The notes under the pieces are model-generated. The model worked only from the letters and a program-made list of their open reading frames with translations. It had not been told where the DNA came from and searched no databases. A program made the translations under genes and the position numbers. From Ascarosepion bandense (lineage: Eukaryota; Mollusca; Cephalopoda; Sepiida; Sepiidae), in contig JBBBDQ010000230.1 of assembly GCA_037127315.1 (NCBI GenBank), positions 775,001 through 839,000 of the forward strand: 64,000 nt of DNA, in the 5' to 3' direction. Shown piece after piece: positions 8,030 to 17,490 of this stretch (positions within the stretch are counted from its first letter, which is position 1; the number at the start of each line of letters is the position of its first letter).

Positions 8030-8470
8030 TTTTTATTTTTCAACGTAGTCTCCAAGCAGTGTCACACACTTTTCTCAACTGTGCACAAGCTTCCGTATTC
8101 CCTCAGTGTAAAAATATTTGGACTGATGTCTCAGCCAATTGCTCACAGCACTTTTGACTTCATCGTCACATTCAAACTTCGTGCCTTTCGTGAACGCTTT
8201 CAAGGGACAAAACAGGTGAAAGTCTGAAGTGGCAGGGTCTGGGCTGTAAGGGAGATGAGGAAGCAGTTCCTAGCCCAGCTCGTTGATAGTCTGCACCGTT
8301 TGGGCTGCTGTGTGAGGCCTTGCGTTTTCTTGATGCAAGACGACACCATGTGATTAATGACTCCTGTGTTTGTTCTTTATGTCTTTCTTTACCTGTCTCA
8401 GCAGTTCACAGTAGTTGGCACTGTTCACAGTGCTTCCTTTCTTAAGGAATGAAATGGTGATTGAGCCTTG
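8030..8470 (-). pseudogene. mariner transposase (SETMAR-type) C-terminal relic
   Basis: The minus strand reads LHQENARPHTAAQTVQ, LPYSPDPATSDFHLF, LKAFTKGTKFECDDEVK and EKCVTLLGDYVEK, the C-terminal half of a mariner DD34D transposase. The second catalytic aspartate (normally HDNARPH) is altered in this copy, while the third lies in the intact SDFHLF. Two tryptophan codons have become stops (LG*ELLPH and HS*EKC), and no N-terminal DNA-binding half is seen. It cannot encode an active enzyme. Confidence 0.88.
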
Positions 8471-8500
8471 CATATCTAAAAAATGTATGTGTATGTATGC

Positions 8501-8504
<4 letters not shown>

Positions 8505-8549
<45 letters not shown>

Positions 8550-8585
8550 TTTGCGAAGGTGTGGATACGTAGGTATATATGAGTG

Positions 8586-8638
<53 letters not shown>

Positions 8639-8663
8639 CGCAATATATATATATATATATATT
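8505..8663. repeat. Cluster of three (TA)n tracts
   Basis: TA tracts at about 8509-8547, 8591-8637 and 8643-8663. The last abuts the hammerhead-like end of a dispersed repeat. Confidence 0.95.
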
Positions 8664-8868
8664 ACGCGACATAGGTTTGTACCATGTGGTGTCTTCAGGC
8701 GATTTACCGTAACTGATTTTACCGTATACTGCCTTTGTAAGAACGCTTACGCAATAGTGTTTTTTAACGCTCACGTGACAGAGAATTTTTGAACGCTCAA
8801 TTTTTAAATTACAAGAAATTATACCGTTTTCATTCATGGTTGTATGGACTTAATAAGTATTTTTAGTA
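8643..8868 (-). mobile_element. Dispersed TA-tailed repeat with hammerhead-like end, copy 1
   Basis: Matches 51453-51714 and 61616-61835 in reverse orientation. Shared blocks include CATACAACCATGAATGAAAA, CACGTGAGCGTT and AATCGCCTGAAGAC. On the minus strand the core CTGAAGA is 8698-8692, followed by an ACCA/TGGT stem. The GAAA box is mutated to CAAA (8679-8676), so this copy is probably inactive. It ends in ATCGC...GCG then (TA)n. No ORF, so non-autonomous. Confidence 0.7.
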
Positions 8869-9412
8869 TGGTTGCACTTAGTCATAATTTCAATTCTTTC
8901 ATTCCATAGTTCATTTTTGTTTGGGAATAGCATAATCGTTAACTTGTCTTCCTGGCACAGTCTACATATTTTGCCACCGTTGTAAGGCTTGGCTGCTTTT
9001 ACTATACTTCACGGTATGTCCGGGTCTTTTCTATATTTTGATTTCAATTTCTACACGTCGCTCGCCAATTTTGTACAGTTTTTTTAAGTTTTCTATTTTG
9101 AATGTAGATTTATGATTGAAACTTCTGGTCTTATTTAGTAACTGTTATTGTTGGTTAGCAAAGTTTTATGTCAACACAAAATAAAATCGTCTTTGATGAT
9201 GGATGTTTTTATGTTAACGTCCCTGTAACCTCTCTGAAGATGGCTCATGGGAGCAGAAAGCTTAGAACCAACTTAATATAAAATTATGTAAATGTTGGAG
9301 AATGTTGTCTTTATTTTCACCTGAACTTAAAGCCAAAATACGATGTTTAGAACAGCTCATGATTAAACATAATAGTCATTCATTGTCTCTTATATTTAAC
9401 AGAATATGTTTA
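8869..9412. other. Unassigned interval with one hammerhead-like box pair
   Basis: No gene recognised. At 9234-9259, CTGAAGA is followed by a GCTC/GAGC stem and GAAA, the CTGAAGA...GAAA pattern frequent in Penelope-rich genomes. Stem III is not formed, so I do not call a ribozyme. Confidence 0.4.

Positions 9413-9459
<47 letters not shown>
9413..9459. repeat. (TA)n microsatellite
   Basis: Perfect TA repeat. Confidence 0.97.
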
Positions 9460-9460
<1 letters not shown>

Positions 9461-9500
9461 CATAATGATGATCCACGTACGCTGTCTTAATGCAATGTAG

Positions 9501-9611
9501 GAAAATCTACAAAAAAGTTGTAACTTTAAAAATGTATTTTTTCACAGTATTTTTTAATACAATACTGTCAAAAAAATACATTTTTAAACTTACAACTTTT
9601 TAGTAGTTTTT
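9501..9611. repeat. Inverted repeat (about 50-bp arms)
   Basis: Left arm 9501-9550 and right arm about 9560-9611 pair; for example AAAAATGTATTTTTT pairs with AAAAAAATACATTTTT, with a few mismatches and small bulges. Another (TA)n tract follows at 9612-9636. Confidence 0.85.
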
Positions 9612-9636
9612 CATATATATATATATATATATATAT

Positions 9637-10262
9637 TAGTTAGTTATAATCAGTAGAGAGGAAGAATATTTGATTGTTTTGTATCGCTTAAGTGGATACG
9701 ATACTCAGAGGAAGTATGTTGCGTTATTATTCAGCACAATATTCGGTGCTAAACCCTCATACACGAAATAGTACAATCGTTAAATTGACAGACAAGACAT
9801 AATATACAACACAGAGAGAAGGGGGTTAGATCGTAATAAACGCCGAAAGAAATTAGTCTGAATATTACTCGAATGACACGTGAATATTACGCCTTGAATG
9901 CTACAGTTTTAATACTTAAATAGACCATTTCATCTATGGGCCATTTTATCATTGAGAGTGCTGCAGTGGTGTCAATCTTTCTAGAAAACCTCTTCCCTGA
10001 ATTGTTACGTCTCCCGGACGATATATTACTTTTTTTTCGGGTTTATTTCTATCATAACTGTTGGTCTTTTCTACGTTTTTCCGTGCGATTTTGATAAACC
10101 TGTGGAGGGATTTGTACATCAGATTGTTGTGGCATAAGTGATCAATTTAACCGTTTTCTTTTGATTTTTTACTCTTTGTTGTATATGTTGTACATCCTTC
10201 ACAAGTTGCAAATGATTGACCGACTGATTCTATTCTAAGACCACTCCTTTAACTGAATTACT
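9637..10262. other. Upstream region of the intact LINE (possible 5' UTR)
   Basis: No match to the 5' monomer region of the other LINE copy (42720-43205) was seen, and homology between the two LINE copies begins only at about codon 9 of the ORF. Either this copy belongs to a subfamily with a different 5' UTR or it is 5' truncated near 10260. No target duplication was found. Confidence 0.4.
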
Positions 10263-13151
10263 ATGGAAAAAAGCAAACATAATAACAAAACTAAACCAGC
10301 TCATTTGAAAACGCCCAAACCTGTCTGCATCTCTTTCACTAACATACGCGGCATCCGCACCAACTTCCCCAGCGTAGATTCTTTCCTCCATAATAACTCA
10401 CCTGATATATTAGCCCTATGTGAAACTAATCTTAACCCTTCTATCCCCTCATCTGAGTTCTGCGTTCCTGGCTACCTTCCCCTCTTCAGGAAGGACTCCA
10501 ATGTTCATATGCATGGGCTTGGTGTCTATGTCAGCGAACACCTTCCCTTAGCTAGGGTGTCATCTTTTGAATCCCCAGATCATTCTTTCATGTGCTTCCG
10601 CCTCTCACTTCTCAGCTCGATTAGCTATCTCTTCTTTCTGTACCGCTCTCCTTCCTCCCCTGATTGTTCGTTACTTGACATCATTTCTGACAATATTGAC
10701 AAAGCCATTTCTACCCATCCCTCTGCCCATGTATTCGTGTTTGGTGACTTTAACGCCCACCACACCAAGTGGCTGAAGAACGCTGTCACTGACCCTGCTG
10801 GTGTCCACACCATGAACTTTTCAATCACCCAATCCCTTACGCAAGTAGTGGACTTCCCCACGCGTTTCTCCGACAACCCTAACGGAAGGAACTCACTTCT
10901 AGACCTCTGCTTCACTTCCATCCCAGACTCTTGCACTACCAGACAACTCTGCCCACTTGGAAACTCTGACCACACTGTAGTGTCCGTCAATATTTCACTC
11001 CACTCCCGCCCGACCCATGAAACACAGACAAGTAGAATATCATACTGCTATCAAAGAGCAGACTGGGATTCGTTCCGAGACTTCCTCTGTGACATCCCTT
11101 GGAACAACGTCTTTAGTCTTCCCATCGAAGAATGTGCATCCGAGGTCTCCTCCTGGGTTAAGGCTGGCATTGATGCCTTCATCCCTGCTAGGAAATTCCA
11201 GCTTAAATCTCATTCGTCTCCATGGTTCTCACCCGCTTGTTCGGCTGCCATTGCCCACCGGAATCATTTCTTCCGACTTTATCGTAACTATGCGTCGGAA
11301 CAAAACAGGCGCCTTTTCACTTCAGCTCGTAATAAGTGTAAAAGGGTACTTAACGAAGCTAAGATGTTGTTTGCTGCCAGAATGAAGCAACGCATAGCAT
11401 GCTCTAAATTCGGCTCTAAAGACTACTGGCGACTCTGTAAAAGAGTACTTAACAAGAGCAAGTCCACAATACCCCCGCTAATCAACAAATTTGAGGTCCT
11501 CACCTCCCCAGCAGATAAGGCTGAATGTTTTGCCCGCAGATTCTCGAACAATTCGAGTCTGGACTCGTCTGGAGTTTTTACACCCGACTTCTCACCTAGA
11601 ACCGAGGCACAACTGAATGATGTCCACATTACACCTTCGCTTGTCTCTAAGATAATCTTAAAACTTGACCCTCACAAAGCGAGCGGTGGTGACGGAATCC
11701 CAACCATAGTCTTAAAGAAATGTGCCCCTGAACTCTCCTCTATCCTTTCTAAGCTCTACAACCTCTGCCTATCTGCTTCCTGCTTTCCTGCCTGTTGGAA
11801 ATCTTCCTCTATAGTTCCTATATTTAAAAACACTGGAGAACCCTCTGACCCTGCAAATTACCGCCCTATCAGCCTTCTTCCGATCTTTGGCAAAGTGTTC
11901 GAAGCCATTATCAACGCCGAGGTGGTTCAGCATCTCACAGCACACAGGCTCCTCTCGGACAAGCAATATGGTTTCCGCTTCACCAGGTCTACTGCTGATA
12001 TGCTAACGACCATCACCGAGTACATATACCAGGCACTCGACAGGAATGGCGAAGCTCGAACCGTTGCATTGGATATATCTAAGGCGTTCGACAGAGTTTG
12101 GCATGCTGGCCTTCTATGTAAACTGCGGAGCTATGGTATAACTGGACATTTGTTTGAACTAATCCAGTCATTCCTCTCTAACCGCACAATGAAAGTGGTA
12201 TTAAACGGACATGCCTCTCAGAACTACCATACAAACGCAGGTGTCCCCCAAGGCTCCATCTTAGGTCCTACACTCTTCCTGATATATATTAATGATCTGC
12301 CTGATTCCATAAGAACCCAAATAGGTTTGTACGCCGATGACACCACAGTTTACTCTCGCCTCCAACAAAAATCTGGTGTAGGCGTCAAAGCTAAACTCGC
12401 AGCCGAGATTGAAAAAGACCTCCAATCCATATTGGACTGGGGTAAGAAGTGGCTAGTAAATTTTAATGCTTCTAAAACGAAGCTACTGTCAATTAACCAT
12501 CATCGACAATCTCACCTACCTCCCATTAGCATGGACCAGGCTTGCCTCCCAGAGAGTAAAACACTACGCCTCCTTGGTCTCACACTTTCAGCGGACCTCA
12601 AATGGAATGACTATATCGAATCCATTGCTAAATCCGCTGCTATGAAAGTCGGTTCTCTGTGTAGGGCCCGGAAGTTTTTTCCGTCTAAATCTATCCTGCA
12701 CATTTACAAATCTACCATCCGCCCGTGCATTGAATACTGCTGCCATATCTGGTCGGGTGCCCCTGCTGTTCTCCTCGGGCTTCTCGATAAGGTTCAGAGG
12801 AGGGTCTGTAATGTGATAGATACCGACTTGGCAGACCGCCTGCAGTCTCTCTCCCACCGGCGAGACGTGGCTTCGCTGTGTCTCTTCTATAAATACTTTC
12901 ACGGCTTCTGCTCCGATGAACTTAGATCACTGGTGCCCCCTAAATACGAATTTGCACGAGATACTAGATTAGCAACTAGATCCCACCCTTTTACAGTGAA
13001 ATCGATAAAATGCAGCCGTAACTTCTACTCCAACAGTTTCTTTCCTCGCACTTCCCGACTGTGGAATTCTCTTCCAAACGATTGCTTCCCCGACGGCTAC
13101 AATCTTCAGGAGTTTAAATGTAAGGTCAATAGACACCTCCTAACACACTAA
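10263..13151 (+). CDS. LINE endonuclease/reverse transcriptase ORF, intact (962 aa)
   Basis: Uninterrupted ORF of a non-LTR retrotransposon of the Jockey/CR1 supergroup. Residues 20-245 form the apurinic-type endonuclease: FTNIRG (Asn27), CETN (Glu54), YRSPSS (about 127-132), GDFNAHH (Asp162, Asn164, His166), DLCFTS (Asp214) and the terminal SDH (235-237). Residues 460-700 form the reverse transcriptase: ASGGDGIP, YRPISLLP (about 533), motif A LDISKAFD (Asp604), motif B GVPQGSILGP (660-669), motif C YADD (690-693). A C-terminal domain typical of the clade follows (CIEYCCHIW, LFYKYFHGFCSDELRS, SRLWNSLP). The enzyme nicks target DNA and copies its RNA there. No RNase H and no separate ORF1 were seen. 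All catalytic residues checked are present, so recent activity is likely. The start ATG at 10263 is the first in frame before the endonuclease. Confidence 0.95.
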   Translation: MEKSKHNNKTKPAHLKTPKPVCISFTNIRGIRTNFPSVDSFLHNNSPDILALCETNLNPSIPSSEFCVPGYLPLFRKDSNVHMHGLGVYVSEHLPLARVSSFESPDHSFMCFRLSLLSSISYLFFLYRSPSSPDCSLLDIISDNIDKAISTHPSAHVFVFGDFNAHHTKWLKNAVTDPAGVHTMNFSITQSLTQVVDFPTRFSDNPNGRNSLLDLCFTSIPDSCTTRQLCPLGNSDHTVVSVNISLHSRPTHETQTSRISYCYQRADWDSFRDFLCDIPWNNVFSLPIEECASEVSSWVKAGIDAFIPARKFQLKSHSSPWFSPACSAAIAHRNHFFRLYRNYASEQNRRLFTSARNKCKRVLNEAKMLFAARMKQRIACSKFGSKDYWRLCKRVLNKSKSTIPPLINKFEVLTSPADKAECFARRFSNNSSLDSSGVFTPDFSPRTEAQLNDVHITPSLVSKIILKLDPHKASGGDGIPTIVLKKCAPELSSILSKLYNLCLSASCFPACWKSSSIVPIFKNTGEPSDPANYRPISLLPIFGKVFEAIINAEVVQHLTAHRLLSDKQYGFRFTRSTADMLTTITEYIYQALDRNGEARTVALDISKAFDRVWHAGLLCKLRSYGITGHLFELIQSFLSNRTMKVVLNGHASQNYHTNAGVPQGSILGPTLFLIYINDLPDSIRTQIGLYADDTTVYSRLQQKSGVGVKAKLAAEIEKDLQSILDWGKKWLVNFNASKTKLLSINHHRQSHLPPISMDQACLPESKTLRLLGLTLSADLKWNDYIESIAKSAAMKVGSLCRARKFFPSKSILHIYKSTIRPCIEYCCHIWSGAPAVLLGLLDKVQRRVCNVIDTDLADRLQSLSHRRDVASLCLFYKYFHGFCSDELRSLVPPKYEFARDTRLATRSHPFTVKSIKCSRNFYSNSFFPRTSRLWNSLPNDCFPDGYNLQEFKCKVNRHLLTH

Positions 13152-13353
13152 CCTGCTCCCATTCTATCAAACACTCTTCCCATCTGCCCGACACTCATCC
13201 TCGCTATCCTTACTCATCTATTACCTTTCTCCTGACATTCCCTATGTCTATCCACTCCTTCTCTTTACCTTCCCCTATGTAGCCCCATGCGCAATAGTGG
13301 CAGTGGAATGCCTTGCTTGGGGTGAGATGATTAAAAAAAAAAAAAAAAAAAAA
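13152..13353 (+). other. LINE 3' UTR and poly(A) tail
   Basis: About 180 bp of pyrimidine-rich 3' UTR ending with the conserved family tail (CTATGTAGCCCCATGCG, GCCTTGCTTGGGGTGAGATG) and a 21-22 nt A tract (from 13333). The same tail recurs at every LINE 3' end in the window and in the short derivatives, as expected if it is the reverse-transcriptase recognition sequence. Confidence 0.88.
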
Positions 13354-13769
13354 ATCTTGGCTTAGGAAAGTATTCGTTCTATAAGAAAAGGAGAGATTAG
13401 AAAAAAGACTTTTTCCATAAAACCCAAACAATGTACTTCACATTAAATAATTCTCAACGAGTATGAAAAATGACGTAATTAAATATCTCATATTTTTGAG
13501 TTGACCGAATGAATATTTATGAGCGTTTTATAATTTACTAGTAACCAACAACATTTTGCTTTTGCTTTTAGATACTTTGTTTCCAATAAACCTATTTCGT
13601 TTGTTTTCTTTCATTTTTTTGCCTTAATAAAGCCCTTCACTAGACAAAGCGCGTCGATTAAATCTAAATTTTATATATATGCAGAAGGAGAGGAATATTT
13701 TAAGGAATATTTTAAAAACAGTTGCCATTTCTGCAATTTACGCGTTACTCTAGTAATGAATTGAGTTCT
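13354..13769. other. Unassigned AT-rich interval
   Basis: No gene or known repeat recognised downstream of the LINE poly(A). Confidence 0.5.
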
Positions 13770-13952
13770 CTCGGTGACTGGCGTGTGTTCACCCCATGCA
13801 TAAAACACGCTAAAATTTCGCTTATCTCATTCAATGGCTTAGGGAGTAGAGCCTCAGACTGATGCTAAATCGATCTGGTTGCGATCTCGGTTGGAAGCAA
13901 GTGGATGTCTAGCCACACTGATGAGCCGTGTTACAGTCTTATATGTGGTTGA
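13770..13952 (+). mobile_element. Degenerate relative of the hammerhead short element
   Basis: It contains a tRNA-like block (TGGCTTAGGGAGTAGAG and a GGTTGCGATCTCGG B-box-like run) and CACTGATGAGCCGTGTTACAG, collinear with the hammerhead region of 13984-14219. The GAAA box is lost, so no ribozyme remains. It forms a second head-to-tail pair with the downstream copy. Confidence 0.55.
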
Positions 13953-13983
<31 letters not shown>

Positions 13984-14219
13984 CGCTCATTCAGTAAAAT
14001 GAATTAGAGGACTTTAGCTATTGAGCGTGTATAATGATAATATATGCGCTAAAATGTCTGCCTTCTTCCACCGAACGCCCATAGCCCAGAGGTAGAATCG
14101 CCGACTGCAGCCAATTCGGTCGGGTTTAAATCCTGTGTTAAAAAACAATCGGAGTCTAATCGTACTGATGAGCTGTGATACAGCGAAACAGATCTGTCTG
14201 CGGATGACGATATATATAT
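13984..14219 (+). mobile_element. tRNA-promoter short retroelement with hammerhead, copy C
   Basis: Same family as 1667-2218, 5' truncated at a (TA)n tract (13957-13983) and starting at CGCTCATTCAG. The A box TAGCCCAGAGG (14082-14092) fits TRGYNNARNNG exactly. The B box GGTTTAAATCC (14123-14133) fits well at tRNA-like spacing. The hammerhead follows at 14160-14203 and then a short TA run. This is the best copy for defining the promoter and ribozyme together. Confidence 0.82.
14160..14203 (+). ncRNA. Hammerhead ribozyme, type I, copy C (best stem II)
   Basis: Stem I TCGTA (14160-14164)/TGCGG (14199-14203) with wobble pairs; CTGATGA 14165-14171; stem II GCTGT/ACAGC (14172-14176, 14180-14184), fully Watson-Crick with loop GAT; GAAA 14185-14188; stem III ACA/TGT with loop GATC; predicted GTC cleavage after 14198. 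Relative to copies A and B, stem II has compensatory or pairing-preserving changes, which supports selection on the fold. Confidence 0.88.
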
Positions 14220-14964
14220 CAAGTTGTACAATGAAATCAGATCAGCAATAATAATGGAAGGCCATAAGCGTCTCCATTTTTGCGTTTCATCTGCTCTTTC
14301 CTTTCAAGCAAGACAATTGCCGTATTACCGTTTAATTACGCTCATCATTGATTTTTATCGTTCAGGATAAGTACGTGCCGGCCGTTCAAAGTTTCTGCAC
14401 TCTCCTCAGCTGAACAAGCCGCCTTTATTTTCCAAGCGATAACACAGAATTAATTTCACTGACTCATTGAATGAAGTAAGACAAGGCTCGAGTCATGAAT
14501 CCATAAATAACTTGTCCTGCTTCTTTTTAACGTCCAGCCATAAAACTAGTAGTAAATTATGTAAGAATATACATGTATAATTCCATTGCTGCATTAGATG
14601 ACTTTATTTTTTTTTTTTGTTTTCGTCTGATATTCTGAGTTTTAATATTGTTTATTTAGGTTATCGTTGCAGAAAGGAAATTCCGAATGAAGAGTTCAAT
14701 CTCTCCCCAAATTGAATTGGTTTATTTATTTATTTATTTATTTATTTAGGTTCTATCAATCTCAGTGGGTTATTTAATACCGATAAGATTTTTAGGATAA
14801 GATCGTATGAATAGAATATGTACTTTTGTATGTATTCAGTTTTTAGATTATGTTTAAATTTTTGTAAAGAGGGTTTTTGTCGACCAATGTTAGTTGTCTG
14901 TAAAATGGTGAGCAATGTAAAGGGAATATTCCTACTGTGTAGATTTAGGAAAATCTTAATTCAA
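14220..14964. other. Unassigned interval
   Basis: AT-rich with a (TTTA)n run at 14723-14748. No gene recognised. Confidence 0.5.
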
Positions 14965-15700
14965 GAGCGATAAAATAAGGTCTCCTTCTCTCGACGATGA
15001 AACGCGGTGTTCCGCTATCGCTGATAAAACGTAGCCTTCCGCTCTCGGTGATGAAATGTGGTTTTCCTATCCCAAATAAAAAAAAGCGATCTTCCTCTCT
15101 AGGCGATGAACCGTGGTTTTTATTTACTAAAGGGAAAACGTAATCTTCTCTAGGCGATGAAACGTGGGCTTCATCTATTGGCGATAAAACGGTGTCGCCC
15201 TCTCCCAATGAGAAAACGTTATCTTCCTCTATAGGCGATGAACCATGGTCTTCATCTCCCAAAGTGAAAACGTAATCTTCCTAACTAGGCGATGAAACGT
15301 GGTCTTTATCTATCGGTGATGAAACGGTGTTTTCCTCTTCAAAATAAAAAAATCGATCTTCCTCTTTAGGTGATGAAGCGTGGTCTTCATCTCCTAAAGT
15401 GAAAACGTGATCTTTCTCTCTGGGCTATGAAACGTGTTTTTCATATTCGACGATGAAACGGTGTCTTCATTCCCTAAAGGGAAAACGCGACCTTCCTCTC
15501 TTGGCGATGAAACGGTGTCTTCCTCTTCAGAGGAGAAAAAAACTATCTTACTCTTTAAGCAATAAAACACGGTCTTTCTCTATCGGCGATGAAATGTGGT
15601 CTTTCACTATGATAGATAAAACGGATTTCCCCTTTGTCAGCAATAAAACTGGGGCTTCTTCTCACAGCTATAGCGAAGAGACTTGCTTTCCAGAAATATT
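14965..15700. repeat. 27-bp minisatellite, about 27 copies
   Basis: Degenerate repeats with consensus near GGCGATGAAACGTGGTCTTC plus ATCTATC. Most units measured by hand are exactly 27 bp, so nine codons per unit. Read on the plus strand the units give GDETWSSSI-like nonapeptides for long stretches, but with in-frame stops. The minus strand is open over 14945-15262 with an acidic Ser/Pro-rich peptide. Alternate units (GDE-, NEK/KVK-) suggest a higher-order dimer. It could be a decayed coding repeat or a plain minisatellite. Confidence 0.88.
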
Positions 15701-16172
15701 GTTTGATTAAACTCAATTTATTTTTATTGACATATATATATATATGTATTTAATTAATGAATTATATGTTTTCTATTGGATTATTTTGTACTGGCTGGAA
15801 GCTATTCCATTAATGTTTTAAAGTTTTGGAGTAAATCCTGCTTTTATATTATCTGCAGGAATTGGAAGTACATCGTATTTCCTGAATTTCAAGTTAAGAG
15901 ACTTTGTTTGCTGTTACAACCAATAAAAAACAGGTTGAGCAAGAACGTAGAATAGTTTATAATTAATAATTTAGCACGAACTTCACCTTCGGAGAAAATG
16001 GTCTAATATTCACATCTATACAAGAGAATAGATATAAAATAGCAGTTCATGACTATTTTATTTGCATGTTGGTTGTGAGGAATAGTTGATAACCTTGTAT
16101 CATGCTAAAGGTGAGAAGCATGAACAAAATTTACTAACTTATGCTCTTTTTACGTAAGCAGTCAGTTTAGTC
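15701..16172. other. Unassigned AT-rich interval
   Basis: Short (TA)n near 15732-15745; nothing else recognised. Confidence 0.5.
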
Positions 16173-16445
16173 ACCAGCTATACGTGATACACGTTTGAAA
16201 GATCATGTCTCTTTCGATCCATGACTGACTAGAAAGTAGATCTTCAAACAGTAGGCTCTCATTTCTTTCTGCGATAGACTGATTACAACCCCAGGCTATA
16301 GAACCCAATCTTTGCTGCTATTCAACCTATAACTGTAGGGAGATAGATTAATACCTTGAATGCAACAAACACAAATGGAATTTGATCTCAGCTCTCCGAT
16401 TTATCATTCGTAGCCTATATCCATTGAACCACGGCGCATATCTGT
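16173..16445 (-). mobile_element. tRNA-derived SINE (SINE-B) copy
   Basis: Minus-strand copy of the SINE-B family defined at 46592-46880. It includes the tail (GATCATGTCTCTTTCGATCC), the central GGCTATAGAACCCAATCT block and the head (ATCCATTGAACCACGGCGCA, complement of the A-box region). It is diverged and overlaps a local tandem duplication. Confidence 0.75.
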
Positions 16446-16723
16446 AAACAACAAAAGCCAATTAAAATGCTAACAATCCATGTCTTATTTTAATTTGTCC
16501 TATATATTAACTCTTTGCTGCTATTCAACCTATAACTGTAGGGAGATAGATTAATACCTTGAATGCAACAAACACAATTGGAATTTGATCTCAGCTCTCC
16601 GATTTATCATTCGTAGCCTATATCCATTGAACCACGGCGCATATCTGTAAACAACACTTAAACAACAAAAGCCAATTAAAATGCTAACAATCCATGTCTT
16701 ATTTTAATTTGTCCTATATATTT
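16310..16723. repeat. Tandem duplication of about 203 bp
   Basis: 16310-16509 is repeated almost exactly as 16513-16723 (starting TTTGCTGCTATTCAACC). The copies differ by one substitution (AAATGG versus AATTGG) and a small insertion (ACACTTAAACA) in the second. It duplicates the head half of a SINE-B plus flanking DNA, and near identity means it is recent. Confidence 0.93.
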
Positions 16724-17124
16724 TTTTTAATCTGAACATCGCCAAGCATATCGCTTATAGATTTTAGTGTCTGCCTTTGAGACTAGAATCATGAGTTGTC
16801 ACACAAGGCGATTACATTGAAGGGAGCAAAAAATGTTACTGAGCAAAATTCTTATGATTACCATTTCGGCAGTACTTCATACATACCGTTGATTTTCGAG
16901 TCGCCTACAATATGCACTTTAGGCGCCTGAAATAAATATCGGAATGCTGAAATATGTTAGTTTAAGTGAGAATTTTCTCTTCAGTGTACCCGAACGATCG
17001 ATATCCTGAGGAATAACATTTTATAGTCATAAAAAATATCACACAAAAAACTGAGAATTCAGTAAAAAAATAAAACAATACTTACTACCAGTATCCAGTT
17101 AGAGACAATAGAACCATTATGCTG
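16724..17124. other. Unassigned interval
   Basis: No gene or repeat recognised. Confidence 0.5.
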
Positions 17125-17490
17125 AAGTTGATCTCAAAATCTTACAAAAATAAATAATCTGCAATGCTACTGGTCCTGACCTGGTATTTCAGCTTCACTT
17201 TCCAACCACCGTAATATAGCATGCCTTTGCTTTTTCTATGAATACTTTCATATTTTATTCTTCTAATTAAATTTCTTCTCTGGTAAGTGTATCTTAATTT
17301 AAACGCAGTACTAGATTGGCGGTAAGGTCTCATTGTTTTTATAGATTAAATGCCAACATGAAACAGTAAACACTTTGCTAACAGTTTCTTTTCTCGCACT
17401 TCTTACTTGTGAAAATCTATTGCGGGTACTTGCTTTCCAGCCAACTTTAACCGTCAAAGATTTAAATGAATTATCAGTCGTTATCTACAG
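17125..17490 (+). mobile_element. Decayed LINE 3' fragment
   Basis: Collinear with the C-terminal coding part of the 10263 LINE. Recognisable stretches are TAGCATGCCTTTGCTTTTTC (compare ASLCLFYKYF), ACTTTCATATTTT, AACAGTTTCTTTTCTCGCAC (FFSRT) and GATTTAAATGAATTATCAG (EFKCKVNRH). Many indels and stops; an old copy. Confidence 0.7.

Noticed and set aside
14945..15262. Minus-strand 105-codon frame in the 27-bp minisatellite
   Set aside because: Openness follows from the 27-bp periodicity; no start context, no extension beyond the array. Kept as a finding about the repeat, not as a CDS.
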